NCBI GenBank assembly: GCA_965275915.1
Contig: CBDHYI010000007.1
Coordinates: forward strand, 1,612,001-1,676,000
DNA from: JBDWFY01 sp965275915
GTDB taxonomy: Bacteria > Pseudomonadota > Alphaproteobacteria > Rhizobiales > Stappiaceae
Direction: 5' to 3'
DNA: 64,000 bases
The translations under genes and the position numbers were made by a program. The notes beneath the pieces were generated by a model. The model ran no database searches, had not been told where the DNA came from, and saw only the letters and a program-made list of their open reading frames with translations. Shown in pieces: positions 24,957 through 32,397 of this stretch (position 1 is its first letter; each line of letters begins with the position of its first letter).

Positions 24957-25553
24957 TCACAGCTCCAACAGGCTTCGATCTCTCAAAAATGCCAAAAGGG
25001 GCAGCATCGGCATTCCCAATATCGTAAAATAATCCCCTTCAAGCCGGTCGAACAGTTGTATGCCCACTCCTTCCAGCTGATAACAACCGACGCTTTTGAG
25101 AGCATCCTCGCCGGCACGCGCCAGATATCGGCCGACGGTTACACCGTCAAATGCCCGCATCGTGAGATGCGCCGTTGAGACATGGCGCCAGAGTGTTTCC
25201 CCATCTTTGACGCAGACAACGGCTGAATGAAGGCTGTGTGTTTTACCCGAAAGAGCCAGCAGTTGTCGCCGTGCCGCGTCCATGTCAACGGGCTTGTTGA
25301 ACCGTTCATCCCCAAGCGCAAGAACCTGATCGGCCCCAATGATCATCGCACCGGACTCAAGATTTGAGACCTGCTTGGCCTTTGACTCTGCAAGAAGTGT
25401 TGCAATGTCTTCAGGCAGCATGTCATCGACAGACAGTGCCGCTTCCACAGCCCGTTCGTCGATGTTGGCCGCTCTGACATCAAAGGTCAGGCCGGCTCCA
25501 CGCATCAGGTCGGCGCGCGTTTGACTGCCGCTTGCGAGAATGATCTTTTCCAT
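24957..25553 (-). CDS. maf: Maf-like nucleoside triphosphate pyrophosphatase
   Basis: The Maf fold is shown by IILASGSQTRADLMRGAG at the N-terminus, then ESKAKQVSN, IIGADQVLAL and GKTHSLHSAVVCVKDG. The family hydrolyses dTTP, UTP or modified nucleotides and acts in house-cleaning or septum control; the precise substrate is not evident. 198 residues. The gene order ppsR-maf-aroE-coaE-dnaQ supports the call. Confidence 0.92.
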   Translation of the reverse strand: MEKIILASGSQTRADLMRGAGLTFDVRAANIDERAVEAALSVDDMLPEDIATLLAESKAKQVSNLESGAMIIGADQVLALGDERFNKPVDMDAARRQLLALSGKTHSLHSAVVCVKDGETLWRHVSTAHLTMRAFDGVTVGRYLARAGEDALKSVGCYQLEGVGIQLFDRLEGDYFTILGMPMLPLLAFLRDRSLLEL

Positions 25554-25660
25554 CGGCTGCCTTTATATCAAAGGAACTCAGGTATGACCCGATTCACCGG
25601 AGTGATTTTGGTTGACCGGCAAGGCGGGTTCTTTCGGTATTAACCAGAAAAAGCAGAAGA

Positions 25661-26503
25661 TCAATCGCTCACAGGCAGGGTTTTTCGCCGGTCATTGAGC
25701 ATCGTCATAATGGCCGCCGCCGTTTCTTCAATCGACCTTCGTGTCACATCAATCAGCGGCCATTCATGTTCCGCGCACAGCCGCCGCATCTGATTGATTT
25801 CGTGGGAAATCGCCTTTCGGTCCACATAGGAATCATCGTGTCCGAGTGCGTTATGGGACAGCAGGCGATTTTGCCGCACATGCTGGATCCGCTGTGCGCT
25901 GGCGACCAAACCGACGATCAAAGGGTTTGATACTTCAAACAGAGCCGGGGGCAGGGGACTGGATGGAACAAGCGGAATGTTTGCCGCTTTGATACCCCGG
26001 TTTGCAAGATAGATGCAGGTCGGCGTTTTGGATGTTCGGCTGATGCCGACAAGCACGACATCTGCTTCGTTGAGATCTCCCGGGAGTTGTCCGTCGTCGT
26101 GCAGCATTGAATAATTGAGCGCTTCGATCCGCTGGAAATAATCGGTATCGAGCGCATGCTGACCGCCAATTCTGTGGGTTTGCTTCACATTCAGATACGA
26201 CTGAAAAATCCCATAGATCGGATCCAGCACATTCAGACACGGGGCCGGGATTTCACGACAGGCTGCTTCCAGCCGCTGGGCATGGTCCTCATCGATCAAT
26301 GTGTAAAGGACAATTCCCGGTGCATTGCTGACCTCAGCAACCACCCGGTCCAACTGATGCGGAGAGCGAACAAGCGGATAGATATGCTCGATCGGCTCGA
26401 CATCATCATAGCGTGCAATCGCGGCACGCGAGACCGTTGAAAGTGTCTCGCCCGTCGAATCGGAAACCAGATGGAGATGAAAATAGGCTTGTTTTTTGAT
26501 CAT
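25661..26503 (-). CDS. ppsR: Pyruvate, phosphate dikinase regulatory protein (kinase/pyrophosphorylase, DUF299)
   Basis: The N-terminal HLHLVSDSTGETL and the P-loop VGISRTSKTPTCIYLANRG are the hallmarks of the PPDK/PEP synthase regulatory family, which phosphorylates and dephosphorylates the target enzyme with ADP and phosphate. The Met at 26503 (MIKKQAYFHL) gives 280 residues, the family length. The frame is open to 26701, but that stretch contains a CtrA site and most of the GANTC cluster and is better read as part of the origin region. This gene is the RP001-like neighbour of the Caulobacter and Rickettsia origins. Confidence 0.9.
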   Translation of the reverse strand: MIKKQAYFHLHLVSDSTGETLSTVSRAAIARYDDVEPIEHIYPLVRSPHQLDRVVAEVSNAPGIVLYTLIDEDHAQRLEAACREIPAPCLNVLDPIYGIFQSYLNVKQTHRIGGQHALDTDYFQRIEALNYSMLHDDGQLPGDLNEADVVLVGISRTSKTPTCIYLANRGIKAANIPLVPSSPLPPALFEVSNPLIVGLVASAQRIQHVRQNRLLSHNALGHDDSYVDRKAISHEINQMRRLCAEHEWPLIDVTRRSIEETAAAIMTMLNDRRKTLPVSD

Positions 26504-26585
26504 ACAGTCATCCCCAGCGCTGTGAATATCCTTGGATGAAACCACGCTAGCGCACAGCGCGGGGAAAAGCATGCCCACTCTGTTG

Positions 26586-26737
26586 GATTCATCAACAGCC
26601 CAATCCCGCCGGGAAAATGAATCCTTGCAAGACAGAGAATCGGTAAAAACAGATTCTGTTAAGATTTTATTAACAGATTCGCAGAACGTGCTCCCCAGCA
26701 CCTTTGCCGAGTCATCGGTGAGACTCTGCCCGGATTC
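26586..26737. promoter_or_regulatory. Cluster of eight GANTC (CcrM) methylation sites
   Basis: GANTC occurs at 26586, 26619, 26637, 26652, 26676, 26709, 26722 and 26733. A random sequence would have about one per 256 bp, so eight in 152 bp is far above chance. GANTC is the target of the cell-cycle DNA methyltransferase CcrM in Alphaproteobacteria. Confidence 0.75.
26659..26673. promoter_or_regulatory. CtrA full binding site 1 in oriC
   Basis: TTAA-GATTTTA-TTAA fits the CtrA consensus TTAA-N7-TTAA exactly and is followed by C. It is embedded in the perfect inverted repeat CTGTTAA...TTAACAG. CtrA represses replication initiation at the Caulobacter origin through such sites. Confidence 0.7.
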
Positions 26738-26738
26738 G

Positions 26739-26753
26739 TTAACCTTTTGTTAA
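26739..26753. promoter_or_regulatory. CtrA full binding site 2 in oriC
   Basis: TTAA-CCTTTTG-TTAA again matches TTAA-N7-TTAA. It lies 65 bp downstream of site 1, between the GANTC cluster and the DnaA-like boxes. Confidence 0.7.
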
Positions 26754-26938
26754 TAATTGACAGCGCTCCACAACAGACCGATTTTTTTCTCTGACCGATT
26801 TACCCGTTCAGGCAGCGACAATGTGGACCGGTGTGGATGGGTTTTAATCCCGGCTATCCACGCCTAAAAAGAAAAAACAAATCTAAATATCATTTCTCTA
26901 TTTTTTAGAGATAAGATTGGAAAAAGGGTCGTGCACTC

Positions 26939-27991
26939 ATGAGCTTAAGTGAGAGAACTGTATTGAGGGTCCTGAAAGGTGAAAGCCTTTTGCCACCGCC
27001 CGTCTGGATGATGCGCCAGGCAGGCCGGTATCTCTCCGAATATCGTGAGGTCAGGGCGCAGGTTCCTGAGTTTCTGAACTTTTGCTATGATGTGGATCGG
27101 GCCACTGAAGTCACTCTGCAGCCTATCCGAAAGTTCGGCTTTGATGCGGCAATCCTGTTTTCCGATATATTCGTTGTCCCTGATGCAATCGGATATCCGG
27201 TTCGTTTTGAAGAGGGGCAGGGTCCGGTCCTTGAGCCCCTGAATGAAGATCTCGTCCAGGCGCTTGACCAAGATAGAGCTGAGGATCACCTTGCTCCGGT
27301 GATGGCGATACTGGCGCGACTTCGAAACGAACTTCCGGATAAAACCACGCTGCTTGGGTTTTGTGGAGCGCCCTGGACAGTCGCCTGTTATGCGGTGGCC
27401 GGTCACACAACACCCGATCAGACCGCCGCGCGTATCGGGGCGTTTGAACAGCCGGATCTGATGGATGCGCTGGTCGATCAGCTCGTAACGGCATCGATTT
27501 CCTACCTGGCAAGGCAACTGAATTCCGGCGCCGATGCCCTGCAGATTTTCGATACCTGGGCGGGTGTTCTTGACGAGACCGGTTTTGAACGATGGTGTCT
27601 TGAGCCGACCCGGCGGATTGTCGAAGGTGTCCGGAAGGTTCACCCGGGCGCGCTGATCATCGGCTTCCCGAAGGGCTCGGCCGGCCGTTTGGAAAAGTAT
27701 GTCGAAGTAACAGGCGTTAATGCTGTCGGGCTTGACTGGTCCGCTCCGTTTGCCATTGCCAAAAGACTTCAGGAAAAGGGTATTCCGGTACAGGGAAATC
27801 TTGATCCCATGCGCTTAATTGCCGGTGGCGATGCGCTCAACGAGGGTGTTGACCGTATTCTGGATGAGCTCGGGCAGGGACCGCTCGTTTTCAATCTCGG
27901 CCACGGAATTACGCCCCAGACGCCGGTGAACCATGTCATGCAGATGATTGAAAGAGTGCGGAACGCCGGTGACCGGGTGGGAAGCCGCTAA
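26939..27991 (+). CDS. hemE: Uroporphyrinogen decarboxylase
   Basis: HemE removes four carboxyl groups from uroporphyrinogen III. The substrate-binding PPVWMMRQAGRYL, the FSDIFVVPDAIG segment, GFCGAPWTVACYAV, and FNLGHGITPQTPVNHV are intact, including the conserved Arg and Asp residues. 350 residues. The ATG at 26939 abuts the origin region, as in Caulobacter. hemJ starts on the base after the stop codon. Confidence 0.96.
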   Translation: MSLSERTVLRVLKGESLLPPPVWMMRQAGRYLSEYREVRAQVPEFLNFCYDVDRATEVTLQPIRKFGFDAAILFSDIFVVPDAIGYPVRFEEGQGPVLEPLNEDLVQALDQDRAEDHLAPVMAILARLRNELPDKTTLLGFCGAPWTVACYAVAGHTTPDQTAARIGAFEQPDLMDALVDQLVTASISYLARQLNSGADALQIFDTWAGVLDETGFERWCLEPTRRIVEGVRKVHPGALIIGFPKGSAGRLEKYVEVTGVNAVGLDWSAPFAIAKRLQEKGIPVQGNLDPMRLIAGGDALNEGVDRILDELGQGPLVFNLGHGITPQTPVNHVMQMIERVRNAGDRVGSR

Positions 27992-28423
27992 ATGAGTGAC
28001 CCTTACCTCTGGTTCAAATCTCTTCACATCATATCTGTAATTGCCTGGATGGCCGGCCTTTTCTATCTGCCGCGGCTTTTTGTCTATCATGCAGACACGG
28101 CCGCAGGCAGTGATCAGTCTGAGACCTTTAAGGTTATGGAAAGGCGGCTGCTGAAGGCAATCACCACGCCGGCGATGATTTCCTCGTGGGTATTTGGCCT
28201 GTTGGCAGCGTGGCAGATCGATGCTTTTGCGGACGGCTGGTTTCACGCCAAATTGCTTCTGGTGCTCATTATGTCCGGCTATCATGGTGCTCTGGTTCGC
28301 TGCCAAAAGGCTTTTGCCAACGATCAAAATACCAAGTCTGCACGGTTCTTTCGCATCGTGAACGAAGTGCCCACGCTTTTGATGGTTGCAATCGTGATTC
28401 TTGTAATTTTCAAACCATTTTGA
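27992..28423 (+). CDS. hemJ: Protoporphyrinogen oxidase HemJ
   Basis: This 143-residue membrane protein has four hydrophobic segments and the HemJ family signatures: LWFKSLHIISVIAWMAGLFYLPRLFVYH at the start, then FKVMERRLLKAITTPAMI, HAKLLLVLIMSGYHG and the C-terminal NEVPTLLMVAIVILVI. The conserved His in the first helix and the Lys in HAKLLLV are present. HemJ oxidises protoporphyrinogen IX in organisms lacking HemG/HemY. It abuts hemE with no intergenic space, forming a heme operon. Confidence 0.92.
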   Translation: MSDPYLWFKSLHIISVIAWMAGLFYLPRLFVYHADTAAGSDQSETFKVMERRLLKAITTPAMISSWVFGLLAAWQIDAFADGWFHAKLLLVLIMSGYHGALVRCQKAFANDQNTKSARFFRIVNEVPTLLMVAIVILVIFKPF

Positions 28424-28663
28424 CGGGCGCGTCAGCCAGCCGTTAAAACCGTTGGGATTGGCAGGAATGCCACTTGCAGGTTCGGCTTGAAACGACTATG
28501 TTCCTGCTACCTCATTCAATGCTGAATATGTATCGAGTTCAAGCGATACGTTTCCGCCGACTGCGGCGGTTAAGCAAGAATCTTACTCCCCCTGTAAAGA
28601 TCTATTCCGAATATTAAGCCGGAAAATCATCATAACAACGAAGACAAAGAAGAATTCCAGCCG
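28424..28663 (+). promoter_or_regulatory. rho leader with two consecutive hairpins
   Basis: The 240-bp leader of rho has GTATCG/CGATAC (28530-28535 with 28544-28549) and immediately after it CCGCCG/CGGCGG (28554-28559 with 28564-28569). rho genes are generally controlled by attenuation in their leader; these stems may serve this, but no U tract follows. Confidence 0.35.
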
Positions 28664-29929
28664 ATGCGGGAAATGAAGCTTCAAGACTTAAAACTTAAGT
28701 CACCGACAGAATTACTGAGTTTTGCCGAAGAATTGGAAGTAGAGAACTCCAGTACTTTGCGAAAGCAGGAACTGATGTTCGCAATACTAAAGCGTTTGGC
28801 AGAACAGGATACGGATATTATCGGTGCCGGCGTTGTCGAGGTACTGCAGGACGGCTTTGGCTTCCTTCGGTCGCCGGATGCCAACTATTTGCCGGGTCCG
28901 GACGACATCTATGTATCGCCGTCACAGATCCGCCGGTTTTCCCTGAGGACCGGCGATACGGTCGAAGGGGAAATTCGCAGTCCCAAGGACGGAGAGCGCT
29001 ATTTTGCCTTGCTCAAGGTCAATACGATCAATTTCCAAGATCCGGAAATGGCGCGCCACAAGACCCACTTTGACAATCTGACCCCGCTTTATCCCGATGA
29101 GCGGTTCAAGCTTGAAGTCGAAGATCCCACCATCAAGGATCTTTCGGCACGCGTGATCGATCTGACCACGCCGCTTGGCAAAGGCCAACGCGCGCTGATC
29201 ACCGCGCCGCCGCGAACCGGTAAGACGGTATTCCTGCAGAATATTGCAAAATCAATCACCCGAAATCATCCCGAATGTTATCTGATCGTTCTTCTGATCG
29301 ACGAGCGGCCGGAAGAAGTCACGGACATGCAGCGGACAGTCGATGGCGAAGTCATTTCTTCGACATTTGACGAACCGGCTGTGCGCCACGTTCAGGTCGC
29401 GGAAATGGTGATCGAAAAAGCCAAGCGGCTGGTCGAACATGGCCGGGATGTTGTTATTCTGCTTGATTCGATCACGCGTCTCGGTCGGGCCTACAACACC
29501 GTTGTGCCGTCTTCCGGCAAGGTGCTGACCGGCGGTGTCGATGCCAATGCCCTGCAAAGACCGAAACGCTTTTTCGGTGCCGCCCGAAATATCGAAGAAG
29601 GCGGTTCCCTGACGATTATCGCAACTGCCCTGATCGATACCGGCAGCCGGATGGACGAAGTGATCTTCGAGGAATTCAAAGGAACCGGCAACTCAGAAAT
29701 TATCTTGGATCGTAAAATCGCCGACAAGCGCGTCTTCCCGTCCATCGATATTCAGCGGTCCGGAACCCGGAAAGAAGAGCTTCTGGTTTCCAAGGACGAG
29801 CTCAAGAAGATGTATGTTCTGCGCCGGATTCTCAATCCGATGAATTCGGTCGATGCCATTGAGTTCCTGCTCGATAAGCTGCGTCAGACCAAAACCAACG
29901 GGGAATTCTTCGATTCCATGAATACCTGA
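28664..29929 (+). CDS. rho: Transcription termination factor Rho
   Basis: Rho is a hexameric RNA-dependent helicase that ends transcription. The N-terminal SAP-like domain (LQDLKLKSPTELLSFAEELE), the cold-shock RNA-binding domain (GFGFLRSPDANYLPGPDDIYVS), the Walker A APPRTGKTVFLQNIA and Walker B VVILLDSITRLGRAYN, and the Q/R-loop region are in place. 421 residues, standard. It ends eight bases from the convergent DUF255 gene. Confidence 0.97.
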   Translation: MREMKLQDLKLKSPTELLSFAEELEVENSSTLRKQELMFAILKRLAEQDTDIIGAGVVEVLQDGFGFLRSPDANYLPGPDDIYVSPSQIRRFSLRTGDTVEGEIRSPKDGERYFALLKVNTINFQDPEMARHKTHFDNLTPLYPDERFKLEVEDPTIKDLSARVIDLTTPLGKGQRALITAPPRTGKTVFLQNIAKSITRNHPECYLIVLLIDERPEEVTDMQRTVDGEVISSTFDEPAVRHVQVAEMVIEKAKRLVEHGRDVVILLDSITRLGRAYNTVVPSSGKVLTGGVDANALQRPKRFFGAARNIEEGGSLTIIATALIDTGSRMDEVIFEEFKGTGNSEIILDRKIADKRVFPSIDIQRSGTRKEELLVSKDELKKMYVLRRILNPMNSVDAIEFLLDKLRQTKTNGEFFDSMNT

Positions 29930-29937
29930 ACGGGTGT

Positions 29938-31962
29938 CTACCGGTTGAGCGAGCGCAGTGTTTTTTCAAGCTCGCTTGCCGATTGAACAGGGGCAAGACA
30001 TGTTTGCCCCGGACAGATAAAGGCGGTGGGTCGATTGTCGATCGCCGCCTTTCCTTTTGCCGGATGACTGTCCGGCAAATGATCTGTTGACGTCATGAAG
30101 GACAGAATGAGATTGGGACCGGTCTGGTTTCGGGCAACGGAAATGAGATCGCCGCACGTTTTGTGGTCGGATCCGACTATCACGACCGATACCGCATTGA
30201 GGCTGAAATCAAATGCGCTCAATAAAGTCGCGGTGCCGAAAACGTTGGTCGGAATATCTGCAGAGAAGCACGTGAAGATCTCCTCGTAAAGTGATCTGTA
30301 AGTGTCTTTGCCGGTGAGATGATAAAGCCGAACCAGTTCCATTGACAGCAGTCCGATTGCGTTCGGCGTTGCATCATCATGACAATATTTGGGACGCATG
30401 ATGAGATCGTCCGCGCCGGCCGCAGTCATAAAAAATGCACCGCCTGTGTCATCGCGGTAGGCCGGAAGGCTATGTTCAACAATGCTTTCGGCAATCTCCA
30501 GATAGTCGGTTTCAAATGTTGCTTGATAAAGGCAGAGGGCAGCGTGAATCATTGCCGCCTGATCGCTGAGCTGGCCGGGATAAAGCAAAGTGTCTTTTCG
30601 CCAGGAGTGACCGAACAGACCATTTTTTTGCATCTTGTCTTTTATGAAACGAAAAGCAGTCTTTGCCATTTCAAGGGATGTGTCACGTGAAATGCCGGCA
30701 GTGGAAATCTTTGCCAGGGATCCGATCAGAAGACCGTTCCAGTCGGCAAGGATCTTGTCATCTACGGCCGGTCTGGGTCTCTGCTCGCGGACAGAAAGCA
30801 GCATCTCTCTTTCATCCGCCAATGTGTCGGCAAGCCGGTCATGTTCGGGATCTGAGGATTTCAGCCTGTTCAGGATCGTTTTGCCTTCCCAGTTGCCTTC
30901 GTCGCTGACATCGTAGAGCTGCTTGAAAATGTCGCGGCTGTGCGAGGGGAGGATCTCATCCAGTTCCGCTTCTCTCCATACATAGTAGCGGCCTTCTTCT
31001 CCCTCGGTATCCGCATCCAGGCTTGCGGAAAACGCGCCGTCTTGTGTCAGCATTTCCCGCCGGAGCCACGTGACGGTCTCGTCGATCCGCTGTCTGAACA
31101 GATCCTGGCCGGTGAGCTTGTGGGCCGTAAGCAGCAGATCGAGAAGCTGTGCATTGTCGTAGAGCATTTTTTCAAAATGCGGTGCCAGCCAGAACTGATC
31201 GACTGAGTAGCGGGCAAAACCCCCGCCAAGATGATCGTAAATGCCGCCCTGGCAGATCTTCTCAAGCGTAAGCAGGACGGCTTCGTGAAAGGCCGGATTT
31301 TCTCCCTTATGACCGGCACGCAAAAGAAGATGGAGCAGCGGGGCCTGTGGGAATTTCGGTGCGCCTTGGGTACCGCCGTGATCCGGATCCATCAGTGAAA
31401 GCAGGCGTTCGGCTGCTTTGTCGAACAAGTCCGGTGTCAGCGAAATGTCATTGTCCGGGCGCATCGCCAGGCGCGTCATCAGGATGTTTTCGTTCTGTTT
31501 GATTTTGTCCGGCTCCTCATGAAAGAGGCGGGCGACCTCCTGCATGACGGAGACAAAGCCCGGCCGGCCCCATTTGGATTCTTTGGGAAAGTAGGTACCG
31601 CCCCAGAACGGCTTTCCCTCCGGCGTGAGGAACATGGTCAGCGGCCACCCACCCTGTTCGCCGAGATGATGGAGTGCGGACATATAGATATGATCGATAT
31701 CCGGCCGTTCTTCCCGGTCGACTTTGATTGAAACAAACAGATCATTCATGACCGCGGCGACAGTGGCGTCTTCGAAACTCTCATGCGCCATCACGTGACA
31801 CCAGTGACATGCCGCGTAGCCGATTGACAGCAGGATCGGTTTATTCTCTTCCCGTGCCCTTTTTAAAGCGGCGCTGTTCCACGGATGCCAGTTTACCGGA
31901 TTGTCCTTGTGCTGAAGGAGATAGGGGCTGGTTTCGTTGAAAAGCAGATTCTGATCGGACAT
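29938..31962 (-). CDS. Thioredoxin-domain protein of the YyaL/SPATA20 family (DUF255)
   Basis: The N-terminal DUF255 thioredoxin-like domain is clear: LLQHKDNPVNWHPW, then GYAACHWCHVMAHESFED with the C-x-x-C pair near residue 51, and IKVDREERPDIDHIYM. The rest is an alpha/alpha toroid related to glycosidases (GGTQGAPKFPQAP, GGIYDHLGGGFARYSVD, FEKMLYDNAQLLDL, ILADWNGLLIGSLAK). 674 residues is usual. Function unproven. It is convergent with rho and divergent from mnmE. Confidence 0.9.
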   Translation of the reverse strand: MSDQNLLFNETSPYLLQHKDNPVNWHPWNSAALKRAREENKPILLSIGYAACHWCHVMAHESFEDATVAAVMNDLFVSIKVDREERPDIDHIYMSALHHLGEQGGWPLTMFLTPEGKPFWGGTYFPKESKWGRPGFVSVMQEVARLFHEEPDKIKQNENILMTRLAMRPDNDISLTPDLFDKAAERLLSLMDPDHGGTQGAPKFPQAPLLHLLLRAGHKGENPAFHEAVLLTLEKICQGGIYDHLGGGFARYSVDQFWLAPHFEKMLYDNAQLLDLLLTAHKLTGQDLFRQRIDETVTWLRREMLTQDGAFSASLDADTEGEEGRYYVWREAELDEILPSHSRDIFKQLYDVSDEGNWEGKTILNRLKSSDPEHDRLADTLADEREMLLSVREQRPRPAVDDKILADWNGLLIGSLAKISTAGISRDTSLEMAKTAFRFIKDKMQKNGLFGHSWRKDTLLYPGQLSDQAAMIHAALCLYQATFETDYLEIAESIVEHSLPAYRDDTGGAFFMTAAGADDLIMRPKYCHDDATPNAIGLLSMELVRLYHLTGKDTYRSLYEEIFTCFSADIPTNVFGTATLLSAFDFSLNAVSVVIVGSDHKTCGDLISVARNQTGPNLILSFMTSTDHLPDSHPAKGKAAIDNRPTAFICPGQTCLAPVQSASELEKTLRSLNR

Positions 31963-32150
31963 GGATAGCTGGCTCGCGGTTTTCTCGGCTGATGTTTCTG
32001 TTTTAGGCGATGTGGAGCAAAGAGCAATTGTGGTTAATAAGGTCTGTTTCCGGTGTTCCGGAATGGGACCGGGAAGCCTCAGCGGGAATTATCATTTCGT
32101 AACCATGTTTTCACTTTCCGATTGTTGTGGCTGTTTTTGCCGTGATGGCC

Positions 32151-32312
32151 TAGGTTGCGGTGACCATTTATCCTTTGTGCCGGTTTGTCCGGATTTGCCC
32201 AGGATCGGTTTGTGAGGAGGAAGGACATGCCCGGCATATTCGACGACGAACAGGCCGATCCTGGGCAAATCCGGACAAACCGGCACAAAGGATAAATGGT
32301 CACCGCAACCTA
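32151..32312. mobile_element. MITE-like family D: 56-bp perfect inverted repeat flanked by TA
   Basis: Bases 32153-32208 and 32255-32310 are perfect inverted copies over 56 bp, with a 46-bp loop. TA lies on each outer side (32151-32152 and 32311-32312), consistent with a TA target duplication as made by IS630/Tc1-type transposases. The loop carries GAGGAGG followed by ATG at 32226 and a 22-codon frame running into the right arm. As RNA or single-stranded DNA it would fold into one very stable hairpin. Confidence 0.75.
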
Positions 32313-32328
32313 AGCTGTGCCCGAAATG

Positions 32329-32344
32329 TGTTTCATGTGAAACA
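32329..32344. promoter_or_regulatory. parS: parS site (one mismatch)
   Basis: TGTTTCATGTGAAACA differs at one base from the ParB-binding consensus TGTTTCACGTGAAACA. It lies 17 bp from MITE D and upstream of mnmE. Confidence 0.75.
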
Positions 32345-32397
32345 TGACAGACCATACAGTCCATCGACCCACGTGTAGTTCTTAAAAATCTGGCTCC

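Larger units (their letters stand above)
26504..26938. other. oriC: Putative chromosomal replication origin (oriC)
   Basis: The gap between ppsR and hemE is where the Caulobacter crescentus and Rickettsia origins lie. This copy has the expected parts in order. The left half has eight GANTC sites (26586-26737) and two full TTAA-N7-TTAA sites. The middle has DnaA-like 9-mers at 26822-26830, 26832-26840 (TGTGGATGG) and 26854-26862 (CTATCCACG). The right has a strongly AT-rich stretch (about 26863-26925) next to hemE, suited to unwinding. Three parS sites and parAB 5.6-11 kb away support the location. None of the DnaA boxes is a perfect TTATCCACA. Confidence 0.72.
31963..32397. other. Intergenic region DUF255 gene-mnmE with a long palindrome and a parS site
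   Basis: The 435-bp divergent gap contains MITE D (32151-32312) and a near-perfect parS (32329-32344). The remaining ~190 bp next to the DUF255 gene and ~55 bp before mnmE must hold the promoters, but I could not define them. Confidence 0.5.

Noticed and set aside
26504..26701. Upstream extension of ppsR to a Met at 26701
   Set aside because: The added 66 residues have no family similarity, and this stretch contains a CtrA site and several GANTC sites; the Met at 26503 matches the family start.
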